From NCBI RefSeq assembly GCF_007097155.1, contig NZ_VJWA01000002.1, forward strand, positions 1,302,001-1,366,000: a stretch of 64,000 nucleotides of DNA. Reading direction: 5' to 3'. The notes under the pieces are model-generated. The model saw nothing but the letters and a program-made list of their open reading frames with translations. It had not been told where the DNA came from and did not search any database. Shown in pieces: positions 36,949 to 44,281 of the stretch (its first letter is position 1; each line of letters starts with the position of its first letter). The translations under genes were made by a program, and so were the position numbers. Source of the DNA: Glacieibacterium frigidum (GTDB taxonomy: Bacteria > Pseudomonadota > Alphaproteobacteria > Sphingomonadales > Sphingomonadaceae).

Positions 36949-38226
36949 ATGCAGGAGCCCATCATCAGTCCGGCTGACGCCTCGCCCGCCGCCCCCCTTA
37001 CCTTGGCCAGTCACGCCGGGTCGGTCCGCCTTGGCGCGGCCACCGCCGTCCCCGCAGCGGAGGCCGGTGGAGAAGATTTGGCCGAACCGCCAACTGCCAC
37101 CGAGCGCGATGAGGCGTTCGGACGCCTGCAGGAGCGGATGACTAAGCTTGAATTGACCATCATCTCCCATCCCACCCACGATGCGGCGCTGGACGCACTC
37201 GAGGAGTGCCTCGCCCGGGCTAGGATGCGCAGCAACGGCCGGCGTCTGAAGGCGAAGGCGCGTCTGATCTACGGGCCTAGCGGTGCCGGCAAGACCACGC
37301 TGCTCGAGGCGTTCCTCGACCGACACCCCGATGTCGAGATGGAAGACGGCGACATCCGTCGGGTAGTCCCGGTCGAGATGCCCGAGCAGACGACCAAGCG
37401 CGCTCTTGTCGACGCGGTGCTCACAGCGATGGGCTACAAGGCGAACAACCAAGACACCGCCAACCAGATCATCGAGCAGATTGTCGACAAGGTGCAGCGG
37501 CTCGGCGTCGAGATGATCTTGATCGACGAGGGCCACCACGTTGTGGCCGGCTCGTCGCTGGAGGCGATCAGTGAGTTCCTGAAGAGCCTGCTGAACCGGG
37601 TCAAGTGCCAGATCGTCATCTTGGGGCTGCCCGAATTGCGCGAGCTGAACGACTACGCGCAGTTCGACCGTCGGCTGATGCCTGACGTGGTGCTACAACC
37701 CTACGACTGGACCAGCGTCGGGGGCCGACTCCAGTGGCTGGCGCTGCTGAGCAAGTTTGAAACTTTGCTCGACCTTCCCGAGAAGTCGCGCCTCGCTAGC
37801 GAGGACTCCGCCATGGCCATTTACGTTGCGACGGGCGGGGTGGTTGGGATCGTCTCCAAGTATCTCTCCCGCGCGCTCGAACTCGTTACGGCGCGCGGCC
37901 TCCAGCGCGTCGACAAAGCGCTTCTGGCCGAGATCTTTGCGGCGTGGCATCCCGTCGACTGCACGCCGACGAGGATCGACTTCACCGCCAAGCTGGTGGT
38001 TCCCCGAGGCGAGACCAACGAGACACTCCTGAAAAAGCTCTTGTCGGTGCCCATTGACCCCGAGACCAACCCCTTCGCCGCGTCCGCTGCAGCGTGCGAG
38101 GTGATCTGGGCTCGGCGACTCAGCGCAGGTGGTGACGTGGTCAAGGCGAAGCAGCGGACTATTGGCGGCGGTCGTCGTCGCGTCCTTGGGAAGGGCCCGC
38201 CACCGGTCAGGGCGTTCGGTCGGTGA
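36949..38226 (+). CDS. tnsC: TnsC/TniB-type AAA ATPase (transposition regulator)
   Basis: 425 residues from the ATG at 36949 (GGAGAGGA in front; 13 bases after tnsB). Walker A is YGPSGAGKTTLL (108-119), Walker B MILIDEGHHV (around 190), and an arginine-rich segment follows the sensor region (FDRRLMPDVVLQPYDW). The N-terminal 50 residues and the C-terminal basic tail (TIGGGRRRVLGKG) are outside the ATPase core. TnsC-type proteins polymerise on DNA, are recruited by a TniQ/TnsD protein and activate TnsB. The stop overlaps the GTG start of the following tniQ-like gene. Confidence 0.9.
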   Translation: MQEPIISPADASPAAPLTLASHAGSVRLGAATAVPAAEAGGEDLAEPPTATERDEAFGRLQERMTKLELTIISHPTHDAALDALEECLARARMRSNGRRLKAKARLIYGPSGAGKTTLLEAFLDRHPDVEMEDGDIRRVVPVEMPEQTTKRALVDAVLTAMGYKANNQDTANQIIEQIVDKVQRLGVEMILIDEGHHVVAGSSLEAISEFLKSLLNRVKCQIVILGLPELRELNDYAQFDRRLMPDVVLQPYDWTSVGGRLQWLALLSKFETLLDLPEKSRLASEDSAMAIYVATGGVVGIVSKYLSRALELVTARGLQRVDKALLAEIFAAWHPVDCTPTRIDFTAKLVVPRGETNETLLKKLLSVPIDPETNPFAASAAACEVIWARRLSAGGDVVKAKQRTIGGGRRRVLGKGPPPVRAFGR

Positions 38227-39788
38227 CCCGCCTGCCGCTGCGGCTCAGACCGGTGGTGGGCGAACCCGGGCATGGCGCCCTTTTGCGTCTCGCCGGCAGG
38301 AACGGCGAGTCGCGGGCGGGCTGGTTCGCCACTAGCCTGGGCCTCGATTATCGCGAGGTGCTGACGGGGCGCCACGTCGAAGCCATCGCCACCAGGGCTG
38401 GCCTTAACCCGGGCGAATTGGCGCGCTTCTCGCCAGACATAGACGCACCGACGCGGACGGTGCTCCTGAACGGCCAGGAAGTTGCACTCGGGGACTGGTC
38501 GGCGTCCTCGCGCCGGGCCTGCGTTGCATGCTGTGCTGCAGATGAGGAAGAAGCACGCGCCACCGGGCGCGCGCTTGATTGGGCTGTCGCGCATCGCGCC
38601 TTCCTAGACGTACGGTCGATCGAGCGCTGTCCCATCCACCGGCTACCCCTCCACAACTGCTGCCTAGGCTGTGGGACAGAGCTGCTCTGGTCCCGCGCGC
38701 CGTTGGGCGCGTGCCCGCATGGCTGCCGTCTCTCGAGCTTCAACGCCCGTGGCGATCTCGATGTGAGCCTTGAGCGATACCTTGCAGCCAGGATCGGCTT
38801 CGGCCCTACCATAGCGATGTTGCTGCTCGACGGCCTCCCGTACCGGCGCGTCGCGCAGCTTCTCGAGCGAGTGGGCCGGGTGGAATTGCTGGGGTGGACC
38901 CGGAGGCTTGCCCGGCAAACGCCGGAGGCGGACGCGGCCGCCCGCCGCCTGGGCTTTGAGATGGTCAGCGACTGGCCCGCCTCGCTCCTCCGCGCTCTCG
39001 ACGGCATACTACTCGCCGCCTCGGAGCCGGTCGGCGTGGAGGAGGGCATCATCGCACGCTACGGCTGGGTCTACCCGGACTGGCTCGCGGTGGAGAACGA
39101 CGAGGTCACCGCCTTGATCGCACCGATCGTGCGCGGGCACGCGGTCCTAAACGGGATCGTGGCCCGCGACGAGCCAATGCTCGGCCATCGTCCCCCGCCG
39201 ACGATTAGCCTGACGGCGGCGGCCCGCCTTAGCGGCCTAAGCCGCGAGCGTACGCGCGCGCTTCTCGAAGGTGCGGGAGCCATCCCGGACGGCTCCAAGC
39301 GCGGCGTCGCCTTTGCGCTGGAACCGGCGGCAGTCGCTGCCGCGACGACTGCTCAGAAGACAATGGGCCTCACCAGGGAGTCTGCAGCCGTCCTGCTCGG
39401 AACCTCTCGCTCGCGCGTCGCCGACCTCCTCAGGGCTGGACTCTTGGACCGCGAGGGGAAGCATGTCGCCGCCACCTCGATCGAGACGCTGCTGCGTCTG
39501 CTTCATTCGAAAAGCAGGTCCCAGCCGGCACCCCCTTCCGCCGTGCCCCTGCCTCGCGCGTGCCGAGGCTGGGGCGTCCCGCTGGCGGAGGCGTGCGAGG
39601 CGATCGTCGTGGGGCGTCTCGCGGTGTGGGCTTCGCCGGCCAGCGGGGGCCTGTCGATGCTGCTCGTTCGGCCGGAGGACCTTGGCGCCCGTCGCCGCCA
39701 GCTGAGTCTGGCTGTCGCCGCTCGTCGCATTGGCATTCATACCGAATGCATGGGTCAGCTAGTGCGGGCCGGCGCGGTCGCGATCTGA
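38223..39788 (+). CDS. tniQ: TniQ family protein, first copy (target selection)
   Basis: 521 residues as read, starting at GTG (GTGA overlap with tnsC). The N-terminal TniQ domain has the zinc-binding pattern CVACC, then SIERCPIHRLPLHNCCLGCG and CPHGC (residues about 100-180). Two helix-turn-helix-like segments follow (SLTAAARLSGLSRERTRALL; LTRESAAVLLGTSRSRVADL), as in TnsD-type proteins that bind a specific site. The frame ends at a TGA (39786-39788), but the next frame continues with a sequence that looks like the natural end of a TniQ protein, so the gene appears to be shifted by one base near the stop. Confidence 0.85.
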   Translation: MTRLPLRLRPVVGEPGHGALLRLAGRNGESRAGWFATSLGLDYREVLTGRHVEAIATRAGLNPGELARFSPDIDAPTRTVLLNGQEVALGDWSASSRRACVACCAADEEEARATGRALDWAVAHRAFLDVRSIERCPIHRLPLHNCCLGCGTELLWSRAPLGACPHGCRLSSFNARGDLDVSLERYLAARIGFGPTIAMLLLDGLPYRRVAQLLERVGRVELLGWTRRLARQTPEADAAARRLGFEMVSDWPASLLRALDGILLAASEPVGVEEGIIARYGWVYPDWLAVENDEVTALIAPIVRGHAVLNGIVARDEPMLGHRPPPTISLTAAARLSGLSRERTRALLEGAGAIPDGSKRGVAFALEPAAVAAATTAQKTMGLTRESAAVLLGTSRSRVADLLRAGLLDREGKHVAATSIETLLRLLHSKSRSQPAPPSAVPLPRACRGWGVPLAEACEAIVVGRLAVWASPASGGLSMLLVRPEDLGARRRQLSLAVAARRIGIHTECMGQLVRAGAVAI

Positions 39789-39990
39789 CGATGGCGGCGT
39801 GGATGCGGCTAGCCTGGAACGGTTCGCACATCTCCATGTCCCCGCCTCCGCAGTCGCCGTCGCCAGCGGCCGTGACGTCCGGCGATTAATAGTCGATCTT
39901 CGCAAGATCGGCGTGCTGCCGCGCTTTGGACCGCCTGACTTCCGCCAAGCCATTTACCTGCGCGTTGCACTCCCCGGCCAGCGGGCATGA
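39787..39990 (+). pseudogene. out-of-frame C-terminal end of the first TniQ gene
   Basis: Reading from the base after the T of the stop (ATC-T-GAC, a +1 step), the sequence continues as DDGGVDAASLERF, then RDVRRLIVDLRKIGVLPRFG and PPDFRQAIYLRVALPGQRA, typical for a TniQ/TnsD end. The stop of this frame overlaps the ATG of the second tniQ gene (ATGA at 39987-39990), exactly like the other joints of the operon. So this frame is likely translated up to its end. A GTG at 39799 could also start a separate 63-residue protein. Mutation, sequencing error or recoding are all possible. Confidence 0.6.
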
Positions 39991-41909
39991 CTGCCGTGCC
40001 CCAAGACTGGCGAGGCGCGCTCGACCTCTCGGGAGTGCCCCGCCTACCGCTCCGAGTCACCCCGGGGGTCCATGAGATCGCCATCTCCTTGCTGAACCGA
40101 CAGGCTGCACGCAGCGGGTTCTCCGGCATGGCGGAATTGCTCTCCCGCACTCCCAAGCTGCCTCGCAAGGGCCGCTACACGATGGGGGAGCTTGTCGAGA
40201 TTGCTGCCAGGGTTAACGGGTGCGAAGAGGCCGCGCTTGCCCGCTCCAGCATCGCCCGGATCGGTGCTTCGTTCGAGCTTAACGGCGTGACCGTCCAGTC
40301 GGGACGGTTCGCTGTACAGGGCCGCGTGTGCGTCGGCTGCCTGCGGCAGGATGCGGCAGCTGCGGCCGCCCGGTCGCGCGCTTGGGCACCCTACTTACGC
40401 GACTGGTGGCAGGTGGCCCAGCTCGGCTCCTGCCCTAAGCATCGCCTTGGTCTGCTCGGCGTTTGCCCCGGTTGCTCCTCGCCGCTGGACCTGCGGCGGC
40501 CGCTCGCCGGCCGGTGCAGGTGCGGGGAGGACCTGCTTGCAGCCGTGTGCACGAGCCTGCCACCTGAGCAGGTCGAGGCGGACGCCTATCTGCTGGGGCG
40601 GCTTGGCAAGTGGCATGGGCGCGCTGTCCCGCTGGCCGACGGCCTATCGTTCGGTTCTGCGGCGGGGCTAGCGCTCAACATCGGCGGCTCGCTTGATCCG
40701 AACCTCGGGTTTAACCGGACGTGGCGACCGGGAGTCGACCGGTCGCGCTACGGCTCGATTGGCTTGCAGATCTTGGAAGAGGGCTGGGACGCGTTCGATC
40801 GGGCGCTGGGCGAGATCTGGTCGATCGCCACGGCGGTTCGTGTCCGTAGGAGGTTGGTCGGCACCTACGGCCGGTTGCAACACTGGCTCAACTTTGAAAA
40901 GGCATCGGATCTCGAGCCATTCCGCACGCGGCTGCTCCAACACGCGGCGCGGCACGCTGCGGTCTCCGGGAGCACTCGGATCTTTGGCGTTCCGCTCGAG
41001 AGGGCTGAGCGGATGACGATGGATGCTGCGAGGGTAGTGGTCGGCAAGCACCCCGGACCCATTTACTCTGTGCTGAAGGCGCTCGGCATGGCGGATCAGG
41101 CCACCGGGACCAACCGGTCAGATCTGATCCTGGTTTCTGCTGTCGAGCGTGTAAAAAAAGAGTTCGAGGAACTGGTCGATTCGGCCGAGGCGGAAGCTAT
41201 GCTGGGCAGCACCAGGCAACAACTGCGCCGGTTCACCGCTGCCGAAATGATCCGCCAGTTCTGTAAGGGGCTCGGCCCCACTTCGACGGCCTACTATCGG
41301 CGGGTTAGCGTCGACCGGCTTGCGTCTGCACTCATGGACGGTCTGTTGATGGTCGATAACATCCCGGTCGGCATGATCCGCCTGGAGACTGCAAACAATC
41401 TCCTCAAGCTGGAGAGAGATGCTGTCTTCAAAGCAGCGTTCGAGGGCCGTCTTCGGCTCGGGGCCCTGCTGGTCGGAACGGACGGACGGCGTTCGGTCCG
41501 GAACGTGCTGGTCAAGCGCGAGGATCTCCGGACCCTCGTGGAGGGGACCGGCCAGCGGCGCTACAGCTATGCCGAGGCGGGTTCCGTCCTCGGCATATCG
41601 CGCCTGACTGTAGGGAAACTAGTGACGTTGGTTGCTCCCTCTAGGAAACCCGGCCGCCTTTTGCACGAAGAGATCCGGGCGATGCGAGAGCGGTTCGTTA
41701 CAAGAAGTGAGATCGTCGCCGCATGGCCGCATCGCCTTCGGGGCGTCGGTGTCACCAAAGCGCTGGCCAACCGGGGCGTTCATCCGGTGTTCGACAACCT
41801 CTTAATTAATCGGGTCTTCTATCGCGCCGATATCGTGGCGGCACTTGGATCGATGCCAGCAAAGCCGTTTCGGGACCCCCTAGGGACCGCTGAACAACGA
41901 AGTTGCTAA
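39987..41909 (+). CDS. tniQ: TniQ family protein, second copy (longer, TnsD-like)
   Basis: 640 residues from the ATG at 39987. The zinc-binding part has CVGCLRQD, SCPKHRLGLLGVCPGC and CRCGED (about residues 110-180). A long C-terminal region of about 400 residues follows with several helix-turn-helix-like segments (RYSYAEAGSVLGISRLTVGK among them). The size is near that of Tn7 TnsD, which binds a fixed chromosomal site. With two TniQ proteins the element may have two target pathways; this longer one is the better candidate for site-specific insertion at the gyrB end. Its last codons overlap the first transposase-site repeat of the right end. Confidence 0.85.
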   Translation: MTAVPQDWRGALDLSGVPRLPLRVTPGVHEIAISLLNRQAARSGFSGMAELLSRTPKLPRKGRYTMGELVEIAARVNGCEEAALARSSIARIGASFELNGVTVQSGRFAVQGRVCVGCLRQDAAAAAARSRAWAPYLRDWWQVAQLGSCPKHRLGLLGVCPGCSSPLDLRRPLAGRCRCGEDLLAAVCTSLPPEQVEADAYLLGRLGKWHGRAVPLADGLSFGSAAGLALNIGGSLDPNLGFNRTWRPGVDRSRYGSIGLQILEEGWDAFDRALGEIWSIATAVRVRRRLVGTYGRLQHWLNFEKASDLEPFRTRLLQHAARHAAVSGSTRIFGVPLERAERMTMDAARVVVGKHPGPIYSVLKALGMADQATGTNRSDLILVSAVERVKKEFEELVDSAEAEAMLGSTRQQLRRFTAAEMIRQFCKGLGPTSTAYYRRVSVDRLASALMDGLLMVDNIPVGMIRLETANNLLKLERDAVFKAAFEGRLRLGALLVGTDGRRSVRNVLVKREDLRTLVEGTGQRRYSYAEAGSVLGISRLTVGKLVTLVAPSRKPGRLLHEEIRAMRERFVTRSEIVAAWPHRLRGVGVTKALANRGVHPVFDNLLINRVFYRADIVAALGSMPAKPFRDPLGTAEQRSC

Positions 41910-42024
41910 GTCGATTAGGGACCGAACAGCGAACTTGTAGAATGAACAGCTAAGTGCCTTAGCCGACGCTTCAAAAATAGGAGTTTTCCGTATGCCCCAC
42001 TTGAACGAACTCCTTAAAGTCAGA
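41892..42024. repeat. right transposon end with four TnsB-site-like repeats
   Basis: Units on the plus strand: GAACAACGAAGTTGCTAAG (41892-41910), GAACAGCGAACTTGTAGAA (41924-41942), GAACAGCTAAGTGCCTTAG (41944-41962) and the terminal GAACTCCTTAAAGTCAGA (42007-42024). The unit at 41944 matches the left unit at 7251-7270. Between 41979 and 41994 the end also carries AGGAG followed by an ATG, described under the reductase. Four sites here against three at the left is the same asymmetry as in Tn7. Confidence 0.75.
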
Positions 42025-43239
42025 GTGGAGTACGACGTCGTCATCGTCGGCGCAGGCCATGCCGGCGCGCAGGCGGCGATCGCGCTGCGCCAGGCGAAGT
42101 TCGCAGGCACCATCGCGCTCGTCGGCGACGAGCCCGAGCTGCCGTACGAGCGCCCGCCGCTGTCGAAGGATTATCTGGCGGGCGACAAGGCGTTCGAGCG
42201 CATCCTGATCCGCCCCGCCGATTTCTGGACGGGCCGCGATATCGCGATGCTGACGGGGCGCAAGGTCGTCGCGGTCGATCCGGATGCGCGGCGGGTCACG
42301 ACCGCCGACGGCGCTTCGATCGGCTACGGGGACCTGATCTGGGCCACCGGCGGCGCGCCGCGGCGGCTGTCGTGTCTGGGGCATGATTTGTCGGGCGTGC
42401 ACAGCGTGCGGACGCGCGCCGACGTCGATCGGATGATCGGCGAACTGCCCGACACGGCCCGCGTCGCGGTGGTCGGCGGCGGCTATATCGGGCTCGAAGC
42501 GGCCGCCGTGCTGAGCAAGCTCGGCAAGCAGGTCGTCGTGCTCGAGGCGCAGGACCGCGTGCTGGCGCGCGTCGCGGGCGCGCCGTTGTCGCGCTTCTAC
42601 GAGGCCGAGCACCGCGCGCACGGCGTCGAGGTGCGCCTCGGCGTGCAGGTCGACAGCATCGTCGGCGAGACCCGCCCGACCGGCGTCCGCCTCCACGACG
42701 GCGAGATCGTGCCGTGCGACATGGTCGTCGTCGGCATCGGCATCGTCCCCGCCGTCGCGCCTCTGCGCGCCGCCGGTGCCGAGGGCGAGAACGGCGTCGA
42801 CGTCGACGAATATTGCCGGACCAGCCTGCCCCACATCTATGCGATCGGCGACTGCGCGGCGCACCGGAACGCCTTCGCCGAGCATGCGCGCATCCGGCTG
42901 GAGAGCGTGCAGAACGCCAACGACCAGGCGGGCGTCGCGGCGCGCGCTATCACGGGGGCGCCCGAACCCTATCACGCCGTGCCGTGGTTCTGGTCGAACC
43001 AGTACGATCTGCGGCTGCAGACCGTCGGCCTGTCGACGGGGCACGACGGGGTAGTGGTGCGCGGCGACCCCACAGCGCGGAGCTTCAGCCTCGTTTACCT
43101 GCGCGAGGGGCGGGTGATCGCGCTCGACTGCGTCAACGCCACGCGCGACTATGCGCAGGGCCGCGCGCTCGTCGTCGCGGGCGCGCGCCTCGACGCGGCG
43201 GCGATCGTAGGGGCGGTGGCGCTCAAGGAACTGCTCTGA
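41992..43239 (+). CDS. FAD-dependent NAD(P)H:ferredoxin/rubredoxin reductase-like oxidoreductase
   Basis: 415 residues from the ATG at 41992, 404 from the GTG at 42025. FAD-binding [10 protein letters not shown] is at the N-terminus, the NAD(P)H-binding [15 protein letters not shown] in the middle, and the late FAD motif YAIGDCA follows; the C-terminal domain ([17 protein letters not shown]) is that of ferredoxin reductases of oxygenase systems. It likely passes electrons from NADH to a ferredoxin or P450 partner not present here. The native start is the GTG inside the right GTGGA duplication, which before insertion began one base after gyrB. The transposon end adds AGGAG (41979-41983) and an in-frame ATG, giving 11 extra residues ([11 protein letters not shown]). 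So the gene may now be translated from the element. Confidence 0.88.
   Translation: MPHLNELLKVRVEYDVVIVGAGHAGAQAAIALRQAKFAGTIALVGDEPELPYERPPLSKDYLAGDKAFERILIRPADFWTGRDIAMLTGRKVVAVDPDARRVTTADGASIGYGDLIWATGGAPRRLSCLGHDLSGVHSVRTRADVDRMIGELPDTARVAVVGGGYIGLEAAAVLSKLGKQVVVLEAQDRVLARVAGAPLSRFYEAEHRAHGVEVRLGVQVDSIVGETRPTGVRLHDGEIVPCDMVVVGIGIVPAVAPLRAAGAEGENGVDVDEYCRTSLPHIYAIGDCAAHRNAFAEHARIRLESVQNANDQAGVAARAITGAPEPYHAVPWFWSNQYDLRLQTVGLSTGHDGVVVRGDPTARSFSLVYLREGRVIALDCVNATRDYAQGRALVVAGARLDAAAIVGAVALKELL
42025..42029. repeat. right copy of 5-bp target site duplication (GTGGA)
   Basis: Identical to 7219-7223. Its first three bases are the original GTG start codon of the reductase gene. Confidence 0.88.
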
Positions 43240-44263
43240 CCCCCTCGCGCGGCACGACCTCGATGATCGTGTCACCCGCCTCCAGCTGCTTCGCCTCGGG
43301 CTCCCAGAAGCAGAACATGCGCCCCCCGCGGTAAATGCGGTGGCCGAGCCCGGTGCGGATCTCCGCCAACGGCTTGCCGACCTCGTCCGCGGTGACCAGC
43401 CGCTCGTTCAGACCGACGCGGCCGTCGTCCGCCGCGAGATCGGCCATGTACTCGGCGATATGTGCGCCATGGGTCGAGCCCGCCAGCAACAGCCCGGCGA
43501 AGCTGGCGGGATTGATGACCGTGTTGGCGCCGGCCTGATAGGCGATCGCCTCGTTGTCCCCCGACCGAATGACGACGCTGATCGGCACATTTGGTGCGAG
43601 CCGCCGCGCAGTCAGGACGATCAGGATCGACGTGTCGTCGCGGCCCGCGGCGACGATCAGCGCGCGCGCCCGGTCGATCCGCGCCGCCTCCAGCGCGGCG
43701 TTGCGCGTCGCATTGCCCGCCATCACCGTCGTGCCGCACGCTTCGGCGGCCTGCAGCGCCGCCGGGCTGTCGTCGATGACGACGATGGTCTCGGGCTTGG
43801 CGCCGCGGCTGACGAGTTCGGTAACCGCCTCGGCCCCGCTGGTGCCGTAGCCTGCGACGACGACATGCCCGTCCAGATTCCGCTGAATGACGTTCATGCG
43901 CCACTGCTCCCCGACACGCTTGAATAGGAAATCATAGGCCGACCCCAGGAAGATCAGCCAGACGAAGATGCGGATCGGCGTCACGACCAGCGCATCGAAC
44001 AGCCGCGCCTCGGTGGTCACCGGCACGATGTCGCCGTAGCCGACCGTGGTGATCGTGATCATCGTGAAATACAGCACGTCGGGGAAGGTGATCGGCGCGC
44101 CCGAACTCTGGCGCAGCCCGTCGCGGTCGAACCAGTGCACCGCCAGCGCGACGCCGATCAGCCCGACCGCGAGCAGCATCCGCCAGGTCAGCGACACCCA
44201 TGGCGAGGTGCTGCTCTTGCGGCGCAGCTGGTAGCGCCTGAACTGTCCCTCGCGCTCCCGCAT
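43223..44263 (-). CDS. potassium channel protein with RCK (TrkA-N) domain
   Basis: 346 residues. The first membrane helix is [19 protein letters not shown]; the pore loop has TITTVGYGD, the potassium selectivity filter; the second helix is [19 protein letters not shown] cytosolic RCK/TrkA-N Rossmann domain follows ([15 protein letters not shown]) and then a TrkA-C-like end ([15 protein letters not shown]). A two-helix K+ channel gated by a nucleotide or ion, in the inner membrane. It is convergent with the reductase gene and overlaps its 3' end by 17 bases. Confidence 0.88.
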   Translation of the reverse strand: MREREGQFRRYQLRRKSSTSPWVSLTWRMLLAVGLIGVALAVHWFDRDGLRQSSGAPITFPDVLYFTMITITTVGYGDIVPVTTEARLFDALVVTPIRIFVWLIFLGSAYDFLFKRVGEQWRMNVIQRNLDGHVVVAGYGTSGAEAVTELVSRGAKPETIVVIDDSPAALQAAEACGTTVMAGNATRNAALEAARIDRARALIVAAGRDDTSILIVLTARRLAPNVPISVVIRSGDNEAIAYQAGANTVINPASFAGLLLAGSTHGAHIAEYMADLAADDGRVGLNERLVTADEVGKPLAEIRTGLGHRIYRGGRMFCFWEPEAKQLEAGDTIIEVVPREGVRAVP

Positions 44264-44281
44264 CGTGTCTCAATAGCGCGA

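Larger units (their letters stand above)
7224..42024. mobile_element. Tn7-like transposon (TnsB/TnsC/TniQ/TniQ, no TnsA) carrying a defence island
   Basis: Seen: the left end TCTGACTTAAAGGACTTC (7224-7241) and the reverse complement of the right end (42007-42024) agree at 16 of 18 positions and are flanked by a perfect 5-bp duplication GTGGA. Further related repeats lie inside both ends. The right 7.2 kb encode a DDE transposase of the TnsB/TniA type, a TnsC/TniB-type ATPase and two TniQ-type proteins. Known: 5-bp duplications and multiple transposase sites at the ends are hallmarks of Tn7/Tn5053-type elements. Inferred: all genes from 7.5 to 33.7 kb are cargo. No TnsA-type endonuclease was found, so transposition may be replicative and need a resolvase, for which a tyrosine recombinase gene at 31772-32869 is a candidate. 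The cargo is visibly less GC-rich than the flanks and almost all of it looks like antiphage genes. Confidence 0.87.

Noticed and set aside
39783-39790. prfB-type programmed +1 frameshift as the accepted explanation
   Set aside because: Only the TGA-C context matches; the slip codon is ATC and no upstream Shine-Dalgarno at the required distance is seen, so it remains one option among others.
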